Assembly: GCA_017500935.1 (NCBI GenBank)
Contig: JAFVXW010000085.1
Coordinates: forward strand, 1 to 64,000
Source of the DNA: Lachnospiraceae bacterium
GTDB taxonomy: Bacteria > Bacillota > Clostridia > Lachnospirales > Lachnospiraceae
Length of the DNA: 64,000 bases
Reading direction: 5' to 3'
The translations under genes and the position numbers were made by a program. Below, in pieces: positions 33,549 to 42,432 of this stretch. The notes under the pieces are model-generated. The model was not told the origin of the DNA. It searched no databases and saw only the letters and a program-made list of their open reading frames with translations. The first letter of the stretch is position 1, and every line of letters starts with the position of its first letter.

Positions 33549-33580
33549 CGAGGCTGAGCTTAAAGCTCAGCCTCGTTTTT
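33549..33580 (+). terminator. Intrinsic terminator after the Cys-rich gene
   Basis: CGAGGCTGAGCTT pairs with AAGCTCAGCCTCG with almost no loop, followed by five Ts. Confidence 0.9.
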
Positions 33581-33641
33581 GCCTGGTTTCATGCAGATTT
33601 ATGAAAATAGCACTTTTTGCATGTATATGTTATGTAAACAA

Positions 33642-34020
33642 ACATGTAAATTAGCTCAAAACAAGCTTTTTACATGTTTATTTTTTGGTCCCAACATGTA
33701 AAATAACAAATTCTGACTCTTTTACATGTCACTTCAACTCGCTCTAACATGTAAATCTCTAAAAATCAAGACTTTTGCATGTCAAACTTTCCTTCCCCCA
33801 AGATATACAACATGTAAAATCTCAAAAATCAAGCTTTTTACATGCTGATACCCATTATGTGTACACGAAGGAGTCAAAAAAACATGCTTCTTACATGTTG
33901 GACCCCCTGTGTGTACACGCAGAAATCCCAAAAAACATGCTTCTTACATGTTGGCCCCCTAAACATGTACACGCAGGACATCCCAAAAACAGCTTCTTTA
34001 CATGTTGACGCCAAATATTG
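33642..34020. repeat. Degenerate tandem array of ACATGT-containing palindromic repeats
   Basis: This is the main gene-free stretch over 300 bases (33526-34059). ACATGT or one-base variants occur at 33642, 33672, 33694, 33724, 33747, 33777, 33810, 33840, 33882, 33893, 33935, 33946, 33963 and 34000. In the first four units the two copies are exactly 30 bases apart and form inverted repeats, ACATGTAAA ... TTTACATGT; units recur every 52-63 bases. The later units are a variant with ACATGCTTCTTACATGTTGG, period 53, plus GTGTACACGCAG. The unit is not a multiple of three, so it is not a coding repeat. No function is known to me. Confidence 0.85.
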
Positions 34021-34059
34021 ACGCCAAATCTCGCCGCCCCAACTTTCCCAAAACCTATT

Positions 34060-35472
34060 CTATATCCCCCACGCCTTCCTTAAAAACGAAATCCCTTTCA
34101 CAATCTCCTCCTGCGTCAAGCCGCCGAATCCCAGCAGAATAGTCGCTTTCCACGCCTTTTCCTGTTCCAAAGAAAGCGGCTGCACAAGTGCCCCTTTCAT
34201 GCCATAGACCCGCACGCCTGCTCCGGCAGCAGCCGCGATCAGTTCTTCTTCACTCCTGCCCTGCCTGTCTGTCAGCAAAATATGCAGACCCGCATTTTCT
34301 CCGGACAGCACAAAATCCTTCTGAAAATCCTTTAACTGTTCCAGCAGCACTTCATGTTTTTCCTTATAGAGCTTGCGCATACGGTTTAAATGCCGTTCAA
34401 AAGCGCCGTCCCTGATAAATTCATTTAAGATCGTCTGATCGATTCTGGACACTGTGGAAGAAAAGAAAGAATAATTTTCTTCATACCGGCGCAGCAGCTG
34501 CTTGGGAAGTACCATGTAGCTGACACGGATCGCAGGTGCAATGGACTTGGAAACCGTTCCGATATATACCACCTTTCCGGTCTGGTCAGAGGCCTGCAGC
34601 GAGGGAATCGGTTTTCCTCTGTAACGGAATTCACTGTCATAATCGTCCTCAATAATATAGCGGTCCGTTGCGTGACTTGCCCAGTTTAACAGCTCCATAC
34701 GTCTGCCAATGGGCATGACCACACCGCGGGGATACTGATGGGAAGGCATGACATATACAGCATTGGCATCTGTTTTTTTCAGTTCATCCACACTGATTCC
34801 GTTTTCGTCTGCAGAAACTGTCAAAAGCTTTTTTGCCAAAAGTCCCAGAATCTTCCAGGCACGCGGATAGGTAGGATTTTCAAAGGCGATCACACTATCC
34901 CTTCCCAAAATATACCCAAGCAGAGTCAGCAGATAATCATTTCCGGCTCCCACAATGATCTGCTCTGCGCTGCAGTTGACGCCGCGGGATGCATGCAGAT
35001 AGCGGGCGATCGTCTCCCGAAGTGCCAGATCTCCTTTGGGCTCTCCCAGAGAAAAGGTTTCACTTTTATCCTGTGAAAGTGTGTTTTTGGTAATTTTACG
35101 CCAGGTTTCAAAAGGAAACACACGCATGTCAATGGCATTGGGAGAAAAATCAAATGCACAGGTATTTGTCCGCAAAGCAGATTCCGGCTTATGTTTTTCT
35201 TTGCTGCCGTCAATCCGGTAAAGCTCCTCCACCTGCGCCACATAGTAACCCTTATAGGGAACAGATTCGATATAGCCTTCTGACAACAGCTGCTCGTAAG
35301 CCAGTTCCACCGTAGCCCGCGACACCTGCAGGTATGCTGCCAGATAACGGGTGGACGGCAGTTTTTCGCCGCATAAAAGCCGTCCGGTTCTGATTTCCTC
35401 CCGGATATGCTGATAAATCTGCTCATACAGATGACTGCCGTCATAACGCAGTTCGATAACCAGATCCTGCAT
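34060..35472 (-). CDS. MocR/GabR-type regulator (GntR HTH fused to aminotransferase fold)
   Basis: The 470-residue protein has a GntR winged helix (about 10-75: HLYEQIYQHIREEIRTGRLL, LPSTRYLAAYLQVSRATV) joined by a linker to a class I aminotransferase-like domain (about 110-470) with the PLP lysine in GTVSKSIAPAIR and the YIIEDDYDSEFRY motif. MocR regulators use PLP-bound amino compounds as effectors; PdxR and GabR are examples, but the target here is not visible, since no aminotransferase or PLP gene is adjacent. The ATG at 35472 is preferred because AAGGAG is 6 bases upstream; longer starts run into a hairpin. It lies between the ACATGT array and glnS. Confidence 0.92.
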   Translation of the reverse strand: MQDLVIELRYDGSHLYEQIYQHIREEIRTGRLLCGEKLPSTRYLAAYLQVSRATVELAYEQLLSEGYIESVPYKGYYVAQVEELYRIDGSKEKHKPESALRTNTCAFDFSPNAIDMRVFPFETWRKITKNTLSQDKSETFSLGEPKGDLALRETIARYLHASRGVNCSAEQIIVGAGNDYLLTLLGYILGRDSVIAFENPTYPRAWKILGLLAKKLLTVSADENGISVDELKKTDANAVYVMPSHQYPRGVVMPIGRRMELLNWASHATDRYIIEDDYDSEFRYRGKPIPSLQASDQTGKVVYIGTVSKSIAPAIRVSYMVLPKQLLRRYEENYSFFSSTVSRIDQTILNEFIRDGAFERHLNRMRKLYKEKHEVLLEQLKDFQKDFVLSGENAGLHILLTDRQGRSEEELIAAAAGAGVRVYGMKGALVQPLSLEQEKAWKATILLGFGGLTQEEIVKGISFLRKAWGI

Positions 35473-35550
35473 AAAAAACTCCTTTTTTTCCAAAACAGGT
35501 ATTGCCTGCGATTGCCCCAAAAGCCGCCTGCACCATACCCGCCTGTACAA

Positions 35551-35590
35551 GCACAGCCGCACCCGGTATACCGGGCACGGCTGCTTTTTT
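35551..35590. terminator. Strong hairpin between glnS and the MocR gene
   Basis: GCACAGCCGCACCCGGTA pairs with the following TACCGGGCACGGCTGC. Six Ts follow on the plus strand, but the flanking genes are on the minus strand, where the following run (TGCTTGT) is poor. It may end glnS transcripts weakly or stop antisense transcripts. Confidence 0.55.
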
Positions 35591-35614
35591 GCGTCTTATA
35601 TCTTTTTTTCCGTA

Positions 35615-37303
35615 TTATTTAGGTAACTTAAAGGAGCTCTTTAAGGAAACAATACGGTTAAATACCGGTGCGCCGGGTTTGGAATCCTTGTAGTCCACAG
35701 TAAAGAAGCCCTGTCTTACAAACTGGAAGCTTTCAAATTCCTTTGCTTCAGCAAGGGAAGGTTCCAGATATGCGATCTTTTCGGTCAGGGAGTTGGGATT
35801 TAAGTTCAGGCTGCCGTCTTCGTTGTATACGCCCTTTTCTTCGTCGATGATGTTCTCATACAGACGAACCTTGGCTTCCAGAGCGGTCTGTGCTGCAACC
35901 CAGTGAATGGTTCCCTTAACCTTACGGCCTTCAAATCCACTGCCGGACTTGGTTTCAGGATCGTAGGTACAATGTACAACAGTAATGTTGCCGTTTTCAT
36001 CCTTTTCAAAACCGGTACAGGTTACAAAGTATGCGTTCATCAGGCGTACTTCATTGCCAGGGAAGAGACGGAAATACTTTTTGGGAGGTACTTCCATGAA
36101 GTCTTCGCGTTCAATGTAAAGTTCACGGCCGAAAGGCACTTTTCTGGAGCCCAGCTCTTCATTTTCAAGATTGTTGGGAGCATCCAGATATTCGATCTCG
36201 CCTTCGGGATAGTTGTCGATCACAAGTTTAATGGGATCGATAACTGCCATTACGCGGGATTTTTTCAGTTTTAAGTCTTCGCGGATGCAGTATTCCAGCA
36301 TTGCATAGTCAACAGAGGAATTGCTCTTGGAAACGCCGCACAGCTCTACAAACATCTTGATGGATTCAGGAGTAAAGCCTCTTCTTCTGAGGGCCGCGAT
36401 GGAAACCAGTCTGGGATCATCCCAGCCGTCAACGATGCCGTTTTCAACCATCTTCTTGATGTAACGCTTACCGGTTACCACATTGGTCAGATACATCTTT
36501 GCAAACTCGATCTGCTTGGGAGGATTTACATATTCCAGTTCTCTTACCACCCAGTCATACAGAGGTCTGTGATCTTCAAATTCCAGTGTACAGATGGAGT
36601 GGGTAATGCCTTCGATCGCATCCTCGATGGGATGTGCAAAGTCATACATGGGATAAATGCACCATGTATCACCGGTGTTGTGGTGGGTCATATGAGCCAC
36701 ACGGTAGATAACCGGATCACGCATATTGATATTAGGGCTTGCCATATCGATACGCGCACGCAGAACCTTGGTGCCGTCCTCATACACACCGTTTTTCATT
36801 TCTTCAAACAGGCGCAGGTTTTCTTCGATACTTCTGGAAGAATAGGGATCTTCCTTACCGGGCTCGGTCAGAGTACCGCGGTATTCCCTGATCTGTTCAG
36901 CAGTCAGGTCGGAAACATACGCTTTGCCTTTCTTGATCAGCTTCACAGCGCCTTCATACATTTCGCCGAAATAATCGGAAGCAAAGAAAAGTCTGTCTTC
37001 CCAGTCAGCACCCAGCCACTGGATATCCTTCTTGATGGATTCCACGAATTCAATCTTTTCCTTGGTGGGGTTGGTATCGTCAAAACGCATGTTGAACTTA
37101 CCGTTATACTTCTGGGCAAGTCCATAGTTTAACAGAATACTCTTGGCATGTCCGATATGCAGATAACCATTGGGTTCGGGCGGAAATCTGGTGTGTACGG
37201 TATCATAAACACCCTCCGCAAGATCCTTGTCGATGATCTGCTCAATAAAATTCTTTGATACGACTTCTTTGTTTTCTTCTACAGCCGGATTTTCTTTACA
37301 CAT
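35615..37303 (-). CDS. glnS: Glutaminyl-tRNA synthetase
   Basis: This 562-residue class I synthetase charges tRNA-Gln directly. It has the HIGH site in [15 protein letters not shown], the DDTNP motif, and the ribosomal L25-like anticodon-binding C-terminal half. The KMSKS-equivalent loop reads [10 protein letters not shown], a relaxed version. Length is normal. The ATG at 37303 is the only start compatible with the conserved N-terminus [14 protein letters not shown], but the nearest Shine-Dalgarno (AAGGAGG, 37347-37341) is 37 bases away; a short out-of-frame mini-ORF (37313-37296) overlaps the start. Direct GlnRS is seen in part of the Clostridia and usually coexists with GatCAB. Confidence 0.96.
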   Translation of the reverse strand: MCKENPAVEENKEVVSKNFIEQIIDKDLAEGVYDTVHTRFPPEPNGYLHIGHAKSILLNYGLAQKYNGKFNMRFDDTNPTKEKIEFVESIKKDIQWLGADWEDRLFFASDYFGEMYEGAVKLIKKGKAYVSDLTAEQIREYRGTLTEPGKEDPYSSRSIEENLRLFEEMKNGVYEDGTKVLRARIDMASPNINMRDPVIYRVAHMTHHNTGDTWCIYPMYDFAHPIEDAIEGITHSICTLEFEDHRPLYDWVVRELEYVNPPKQIEFAKMYLTNVVTGKRYIKKMVENGIVDGWDDPRLVSIAALRRRGFTPESIKMFVELCGVSKSNSSVDYAMLEYCIREDLKLKKSRVMAVIDPIKLVIDNYPEGEIEYLDAPNNLENEELGSRKVPFGRELYIEREDFMEVPPKKYFRLFPGNEVRLMNAYFVTCTGFEKDENGNITVVHCTYDPETKSGSGFEGRKVKGTIHWVAAQTALEAKVRLYENIIDEEKGVYNEDGSLNLNPNSLTEKIAYLEPSLAEAKEFESFQFVRQGFFTVDYKDSKPGAPVFNRIVSLKSSFKLPK

Positions 37304-37447
37304 ATTTTTTCATAGCCGCTGCCGTAAATGCAGACAGTCTCCTCCTTCTGAAAAATTACATAGTTATGCATTTTTTCTATATTATCATAATTTACCCTGC
37401 AATGACAAGATTTACATATAAATATTCTATATGATTTATGCAAAATA

Positions 37448-37456
37448 TGTTATAAT
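37448..37456 (+). promoter_or_regulatory. Extended -10 promoter of the DUF975 gene
   Basis: TGTTATAAT is an extended -10 element with no clear -35, 42 bases before the start codon. Confidence 0.4.
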
Positions 37457-37497
37457 ATATCTGCTTTCCAATATGATAAAAGCAGGAGGTAATGATT

Positions 37498-38172
37498 ATG
37501 AACAGAAGTTTATTAAAACTGGACGCAAAAGATGCCATGCGTTTTGCCAATCCCCATCCTGTGCTGGTCACACTGGCATTTCTTGCTATTTCCTTTGCAG
37601 GCAGCCTTATTCTGACTGCATTCAATGTGATCCAGACACTTTCCTCACCCACCGGTGACCCCGGAGTGCTCGGACTTCTCATTTATATGGTCCTGACGGT
37701 CATCTTTTCTCTGGTGCTTGGTGCGATCCAGTACGGTTATTATGTATACAGCCTGAAGGTCTTCAAAAAAGAAAACACCGGTGTTATGGAACTGTTTTCC
37801 CACTTCCCGATGATGTTAAAAGTTCTGGGACTTTCTCTTTACATGGGACTGTTCATCTGGCTTTGGAGCCTTTTATTCATCATCCCCGGTATCATTGCCG
37901 CGCTGCGCTATTCCCAGGCCTTTTATGTGCTGGCAGAAAATCCCGATATGAGTATCCGCGACTGCGTCATAGAAAGCAAACTGCTGATGAAAGGCCATCT
38001 CTGGGAATTTATCATACTTGGCCTTTCCTTTATCTTATGGATTTTGCTGGCTCTTATCACATTTGGTATCGGTTATCTTTATGTAGTTCCCTATATGCAG
38101 ATCACCATGGCAGGTTACTATTTAAGCTTAAAACCGGCGCCTTGTGAACAGGAAACTTTTACCCAATTCTGA
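37498..38172 (+). CDS. DUF975 family membrane protein
   Basis: The 224-residue protein has about six membrane helices and matches the DUF975 family of Firmicutes integral membrane proteins of unknown function: FSHFPMMLKVLGLSLYMGLF, IPGIIAALRYSQAFYVLAENP and a C-terminal helix pair ending in TMAGYYLSL. The DNP-like ENPDMSIRDCVIESKLLMKGH segment is the family signature. ATG 37498 is preferred to 37492 because AGGAGG is 8 bases from it. It has its own promoter and terminator and no related neighbour. Confidence 0.82.
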   Translation: MNRSLLKLDAKDAMRFANPHPVLVTLAFLAISFAGSLILTAFNVIQTLSSPTGDPGVLGLLIYMVLTVIFSLVLGAIQYGYYVYSLKVFKKENTGVMELFSHFPMMLKVLGLSLYMGLFIWLWSLLFIIPGIIAALRYSQAFYVLAENPDMSIRDCVIESKLLMKGHLWEFIILGLSFILWILLALITFGIGYLYVVPYMQITMAGYYLSLKPAPCEQETFTQF

Positions 38173-38240
38173 CAATAATGCCCGATGCTTATGCTGCGTG
38201 ACTGCCGCGGTTTCTTAAAACCAATGACCCAAAACAGATA

Positions 38241-38276
38241 CAGACCAGACACTTTCTGAATGTCTGGTCTGTTTTT
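38241..38276 (+). terminator. Intrinsic terminator after the DUF975 gene
   Basis: CAGACCAGACA / TGTCTGGTCTG perfect stem, 9-base loop, followed by five Ts. Confidence 0.9.
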
Positions 38277-38306
38277 ATATTACCTGCTATACAATAATAT
38301 TACTTT

Positions 38307-39461
38307 TTATTTCCGCAGCAGTCTGGTCTTATACCGGAATACATCCGTTCCGTTATGATTGTTCAATATTGAAAAGCGATTGGAGGCAAGGATATTGGGC
38401 GGCACATCCTTATCGTCAGAAATGATCGCATTATAATGGTTTCCCCAGACAACTCCATCGCGATAAACAATTTCAGGTTCTGACCAGTGAATCAGGTCTT
38501 TTGACACACAAATCTGCATCACCTTACGTTTTTCATCCATACCGGGCAGTTTCATCATATCACTGGATTTCATAATGGGCTTGCTGGTCATGATATACAT
38601 TTGTTCCGGAACACTGTATACCACGCGGGGATGCCATGCGTCCTTAACGATCAGACTTTCCTTTCCAAGATTGCCTGCTTCCGAGAAGCTGCCGTCATAA
38701 TACTTTACAAAATCACCCATATTTCCGTCTGTGCGTTTGCGGCATCTTGCCACATAAGCATCACAAGTTTGCCAGATTTTTCCGTTTTCATCTGCCAGAT
38801 TCATGGTGATAATATTGTAAAAAAGGTAAATATAATCACCTTCCGGTTCAATAAAGACGGAAAAATCACCGCTGCCAAACCGGACAATATCACCCTTTTG
38901 TCCCAGCGCATTGCCCGCTCCCGGATTATACCACTCTGTAAAAGCTGCTTCTTCTCCTGTCAGCACCCACCTGTCAAAATTCCAGGTCTTTCCTTCGTCA
39001 TCAGAATGCATCAGTCCGACATGCCGGAAATCAGAATCATATTTTGGCTCTGTACAGAGTCCAAAAGCATCATAGGCGGTTCCGCGTCCATTCCATCCGG
39101 TTTCATTGTGGAACCAGCAAAAGAAGCGGTGTGTATTGGGGCATATGTAAAGTCCAAAGGGCCAGATGCTGCCGCGGGGCAGGATACCCTCCGGATAGCG
39201 GATTCCTAAAAAAGCATATTCTGCATGACCGATGCTGAAATTGGTTTCAATGGGCCACATCTTCTGCATATCATCCAGTGATGTGCCGCAAAACATGGCA
39301 ATATGTCCCATATGAGAGTGACCGCTCATAGCCCAGAGCTGACCGTCTGTATCACGGTACATCGGTGTGGTGCCGTCCTGAAATACCCCGTTTTTATTCA
39401 TAAACGGCGTTTCCATTTGTTCCCCGATCTCCAATTGATAGTGTTCAAAAAAAGATTCCAT
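38307..39461 (-). CDS. Beta-propeller glycosidase-like protein (sialidase/GH43-type fold)
   Basis: The 384-residue cytoplasmic protein contains repeated propeller-type elements: TPMYRDTDGQLWAMSGH, an Asp-box-like HSDDEGKTWNFDRW as in sialidases, GDFSVFIEPEGDYIYLFY, and VSKDLIHWSEPE as in GH43 and GH32 enzymes. These place it among sugar-cleaving beta-propellers, but I cannot name the family or the catalytic acids. The ATG at 39461 is chosen because GGAGGGG lies 7 bases upstream. It sits next to a decayed DUF401 permease gene (28 bases upstream), which suggests a former sugar-uptake unit. No signal peptide. Confidence 0.6.
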   Translation of the reverse strand: MESFFEHYQLEIGEQMETPFMNKNGVFQDGTTPMYRDTDGQLWAMSGHSHMGHIAMFCGTSLDDMQKMWPIETNFSIGHAEYAFLGIRYPEGILPRGSIWPFGLYICPNTHRFFCWFHNETGWNGRGTAYDAFGLCTEPKYDSDFRHVGLMHSDDEGKTWNFDRWVLTGEEAAFTEWYNPGAGNALGQKGDIVRFGSGDFSVFIEPEGDYIYLFYNIITMNLADENGKIWQTCDAYVARCRKRTDGNMGDFVKYYDGSFSEAGNLGKESLIVKDAWHPRVVYSVPEQMYIMTSKPIMKSSDMMKLPGMDEKRKVMQICVSKDLIHWSEPEIVYRDGVVWGNHYNAIISDDKDVPPNILASNRFSILNNHNGTDVFRYKTRLLRK

Positions 39462-39489
39462 TCTGTTTCCCCTCCATTTATTCATATTT

Positions 39490-40145
39490 TCACAGAAGAT
39501 TCCAGATCAGATAATACCCTACTGCAAATACCACTGTTGTCGCTACTGCCGGCAGAGTCTTTTTAATACCTGTCAGCTGCGATACCTGAAAACGGTTGCA
39601 AACAATATATAATACCAAAATGATGCCTGCTGCCGCATAAATAGGCATTTTTAATAAAACCACCATCAAAATGATGGTTAAGATCGGCCATAAACCAATG
39701 AAAATGTCCTTTACATCCGCTGCTTTGTTTCCGGATACTGCTTCTCCTGTGGAAACTGGCACTTTTCCGCCGATGCCTTTACGATATCACCGGCAATAAA
39801 TGCCGCATTGGGTGTGGGCAGCATACCGATAAAGATCGGCGCTGCGGCACAGTTGACCCAGCGATTGTTAAACAAAGAGCTTAAGCCTTTCTGTGCTCTG
39901 TTGATGGCACCGCGCTCTCCCATCAGTTTCTGCAGAAAAGTGATGATATACATGACCAGGATCAGCTGCAGCGTACTCCAGGAAACACATGCCTTTACGA
40001 TACTCTGAAGTCCCTGTCTGACAGGAATCAGATATAAAATCCATGCAGCCGCTGCTCCCACAAGAATGGCAAGATACATGGGCTTCTTTTTTGCGACCAA
40101 AAACATAACCGCTAAAAAGACGATCAATAACTTAACGATTTCCAT
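39490..40145 (-). pseudogene. DUF401 family permease, internally deleted and frameshifted
   Basis: From the ATG at 40145 (GGAGAAAAT upstream) the reading matches the start of DUF401 integral membrane proteins: MEIVKLLIVFLAVMFLVAKK, TLQLILVMYIITFLQKLMGE, RAQKGLSSLFNNR and FIGMLPTPNAAF. It then runs into a stop at 39711 after KCQFPQEKQ. A second frame (39490-39762) picks up with the later membrane segment IFIGLWPILTIILMVVLLKM. Family members are about 400 residues; here only about 235 remain in two frames, so a large middle part is lost at about 39740-39765. It can no longer make a normal permease. It lies next to the propeller glycosidase. Confidence 0.75.
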
Positions 40146-40173
40146 ATATTTTCTCCGGATAGTTTTTTAAATA

Positions 40174-40294
40174 GTGTGCGCCTTGCGCACACTCTGCGCC
40201 GAGCGCGGTTGCCGTCAGGCAACAATTACCGCGCGCGCGAGTGCGCATATACGTGTTTTATACAATAGGAACCGAAGTTTCCTATTGTATAAAA
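40174..40294. repeat. Cluster of intergenic hairpins
   Basis: Three tight palindromes follow one another: GTGTGCGC/GCGCACAC with a 3-base loop (40174-40192), GGTTGCC/GGCAAC within a GC-rich frame that includes a CGCGCGCG run (about 40205-40245), and a 16-base perfect arm pair TTTTATACAATAGGAA / TTCCTATTGTATAAAA (40256-40294). They look like a mobile-type intergenic repeat rather than a single terminator. They sit between purH and the DUF401 pseudogene. Confidence 0.75.
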
Positions 40295-40326
40295 ACGCCG
40301 CTCTCCTTAAAAAGAGCGGCGTTTTC
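40290..40326 (-). terminator. Intrinsic terminator of the purO-purH operon
   Basis: AACGCCGCTC / GAGCGGCGTT stem with a 10-base loop and a T-run on the minus strand, 15 bases after the purH stop. Confidence 0.85.
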
Positions 40327-40339
40327 AACATTCATGAAA

Positions 40340-41518
40340 TTAGTGGTGGAACAGACGGATGCCGGTAAATACCATTGCCATATTGTACTTGTTGCAGCAA
40401 TCGATCACAACATCGTCACGAACAGAGCCGCCGGGCTGTGCAATGTATTTTACACCGCTCTTCTTTGCTCTTTCGATATTGTCGGAGAAGGGGAAGAACG
40501 CATCGGAACCAAGGGTTACGTTTTCAAGCTTATCCAGCCATGCTCTCTTTTCTTCTCTGGTGAATACTTCAGGTTTTACTTTGAATCTGGTCTGCCATAC
40601 GCCTTCAGCCAGAACATCTTCGTATTCATCACCCATGTAAACGTCGATCGCATTGTCTCTGTCTGCACGGCCAAGACCGTCTACAAACTGCAGGCCAAGA
40701 ACCTGTGGAGACTGACGCAGCCACCAGTTATCAGCCTTCTGACCGGCCAGTCTGGTGCAGTGGATTCTGGACTGCTGTCCGGCACCGATACCGATTGCCT
40801 GACCGTCTTTTACATAGCATACGGAATTGGACTGGGTATATTTTAAGGTAATCAGGGCGATCTTCATATCGATCACTGCTGCTTCAGGAACTTCCTTATT
40901 TTCAGTTACGAAGTTAGAAAGCAGCTCAGCATCGATGTTGAGTTCGTTTCTGCCCTGTTCAAAGGTGATGCCGTAAACCTGTTTTCTTTCCAGCTGTGCA
41001 GGCACATAGGAAGGATCGATCTGGATCACGTTATATTTGCCGTTTTTCTTTGCTCTTAAAATTGCAAGTGCCTCTTCGGTATAGCCGGGAGCGATTACGC
41101 CGTCGGAAACTTCTCTCTTGATCAGTTTTGCGGTATCAACGTCACAAACATCGGAAAGCGCAATGAAATCACCGAAGGAAGACATTCTGTCTGCGCCTCT
41201 TGCTCTTGCGTATGCACATGCCAGAGCAGAAAGCTCGCCAAGGTCATCTACCCAGTAAATCTTTGCCAGGGTTTCATCCAGAGGAAGACCTACTGCTGCA
41301 CCTGCGGGAGATACATGCTTAAAAGAGGTTGCTGCAGGAAGACCGGTTGCTTTTTTCAGTTCGGAAACCAGCTGCCAGCCGTTGAAAGCATCCAGGAAGT
41401 TGATGTAGCCGGGATTGCCGGAAAGGACGGTTACAGGAAGTTCGCTTCCGTCTTCCATGAAGATGCGGGAAGGCTTCTGGTTGGGGTTACAGCCGTATTT
41501 TAAAGAAATTTCGTTCAT
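40340..41518 (-). CDS. purH: AICAR formyltransferase (PurH C-terminal activity as a separate protein)
   Basis: The 392-residue enzyme formylates AICAR with 10-formyl-THF, the ninth step of IMP synthesis. It matches only the transformylase part of bifunctional PurH: KYGCNPNQKPSRIF, the catalytic Lys-His region SFKHVSPAGAAVG, YARARGADRMSSFGD, and the end GGSVRDDVVIDCCNKYNM. The N-terminal IMP cyclohydrolase (MGS) domain is absent and its job falls to the PurO-type protein encoded 11 bases upstream. AAGGAG is 7 bases before the ATG. Controlled with purO by a ZTP riboswitch. Confidence 0.95.
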   Translation of the reverse strand: MNEISLKYGCNPNQKPSRIFMEDGSELPVTVLSGNPGYINFLDAFNGWQLVSELKKATGLPAATSFKHVSPAGAAVGLPLDETLAKIYWVDDLGELSALACAYARARGADRMSSFGDFIALSDVCDVDTAKLIKREVSDGVIAPGYTEEALAILRAKKNGKYNVIQIDPSYVPAQLERKQVYGITFEQGRNELNIDAELLSNFVTENKEVPEAAVIDMKIALITLKYTQSNSVCYVKDGQAIGIGAGQQSRIHCTRLAGQKADNWWLRQSPQVLGLQFVDGLGRADRDNAIDVYMGDEYEDVLAEGVWQTRFKVKPEVFTREEKRAWLDKLENVTLGSDAFFPFSDNIERAKKSGVKYIAQPGGSVRDDVVIDCCNKYNMAMVFTGIRLFHH

Positions 41519-41529
41519 GATCTGACTCC

Positions 41530-42243
41530 TTAGTTGTTCTTGTTGATGATTCTGGTTTCGTATTCGCCGGTAGCGATGTCAATGAAACGAACAAACAGGG
41601 AAACCTTGTTTTCTTCGTTTAAATTGGTCCATACCATTTCGGTAAATCTGTCGATATCGCCGTCGATCTCAACCAGCTTGGGTTCGCCTTCAAAGCTGGG
41701 AAGGGGATTGCCGTCATGCATATAGGTGTGAATGAAACGGCCTTCGCCTGCCTTGGGATTTTCATAGGTATAGGTATATCTGTTGCAGCCGGAGGGATCG
41801 CCGTTATTGCTCTTTAAGATGGACATTGCATAGTGATAAACACCGTCCTTAACCTGCATAATGCCGGAAATACGAGGGGTGTAGTTGGGGCCGTCGGGCT
41901 CAAATTCACGGCATCTTAAGGACTGCTCAAAAGTCAGACCGTTTGCGCGGCCGTCATAAACAGTATCGGTCTGGTCACCGTTTGTTACGATGGTTTCATC
42001 GCCAAGTACACGTACAGGCGCATAAATGATCAGGCTGGGATCTTCAAGCTTGGAAGGATCAAAAGCCTGGGTTCTGATACCCTGTCCTTCTTCTGCAAAA
42101 ATTCTGTTTCTGGAATTGGAGCTTCTGCCCATGATAAAATAAGCGGTCACAGCCTTTTTACCATCAGCGGTTCTTCCGATCACGATACCGCGGCCGGGAT
42201 AAGCATTGTTGTTGAGTTCTTCTGCCAGTTTGAGCATCTGCAT
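41530..42243 (-). CDS. purO: IMP cyclohydrolase, PurO type
   Basis: The 237-residue protein closes FAICAR to IMP, the last step of purine synthesis. It matches the PurO (archaeal-type IMP cyclohydrolase) family: NNNAYPGRGIVIGRTADG, AYFIMGRSSNSRNRIF, and SGIMQVKDGVYHYAMSILKS. This family is unrelated to the MGS domain of ordinary PurH. The ATG at 42243 is chosen because AAGGAG is 9 bases upstream; further in-frame codons belong to the riboswitch leader. First gene of a purO-purH operon behind a ZTP riboswitch, which senses the substrate-related ZMP/ZTP. Confidence 0.93.
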   Translation of the reverse strand: MQMLKLAEELNNNAYPGRGIVIGRTADGKKAVTAYFIMGRSSNSRNRIFAEEGQGIRTQAFDPSKLEDPSLIIYAPVRVLGDETIVTNGDQTDTVYDGRANGLTFEQSLRCREFEPDGPNYTPRISGIMQVKDGVYHYAMSILKSNNGDPSGCNRYTYTYENPKAGEGRFIHTYMHDGNPLPSFEGEPKLVEIDGDIDRFTEMVWTNLNEENKVSLFVRFIDIATGEYETRIINKNN

Positions 42244-42323
42244 TTTGGTTTTCTCCTTTTTGTGTAAGTTGAGCGGGAGGCGGGAGCTTTGTATCTGCAT
42301 AAATTTAGCTTAAAACGCACGAA

Positions 42324-42364
42324 ACCGCCTGAATACCCACTAAAACAGTCAGCACCCAGGCGGT
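42324..42364 (-). terminator. Riboswitch-controlled terminator upstream of purO
   Basis: On the minus strand ACCGCCTG (42364-42357) pairs with CAGGCGGT (42331-42324), followed by TTTCGTGCGTTTT. The 5' arm is the same CCGCC that the ZTP aptamer uses for its pseudoknot, so the terminator and the ligand-bound aptamer exclude each other. Confidence 0.8.
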
Positions 42365-42428
42365 CGATTTCCAGTATAAACGCGCTCCCCGTGGTGAACT
42401 CCACTGATCCGCCAGTTGCACGTCCTGA
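42349..42428 (-). ncRNA. ZTP riboswitch (pfl motif) aptamer
   Basis: On the minus strand the conserved parts are in order: CAGGACGTGCAACTGGCGG, a variable hairpin GTGGAGTTCACCAC, the invariant CGGGGAGCG, a linker, and ACCGCCTGGGTGC. CTGGCGG (42415-42409) can pair with CCGCCTG (42363-42357) as the pseudoknot. These match the pfl/ZTP consensus, which binds ZMP and ZTP and turns on one-carbon and purine genes. Its place before purO-purH fits. Confidence 0.93.
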
Positions 42429-42432
42429 TTTA

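Noticed and set aside
33775-34008. 77-residue open frame within the ACATGT array, with repeated KNMLLTCWPP-like peptides
   Set aside because: The repeat unit (mostly 53 bases) is not a multiple of three, so each unit is read in another frame; there is no ribosome binding site. It is a by-product of the DNA repeat.
33642-34020. CRISPR array
   Set aside because: Spacing is irregular (52-72 bases), the spacers themselves resemble each other, repeats are diverged and there are no cas genes in the window.
31028-35472. Anti-phage defence island built around the TetR, Cys-rich and MocR genes
   Set aside because: No nuclease, NTPase, toxin or reverse transcriptase is present; the combination does not resemble known defence modules.
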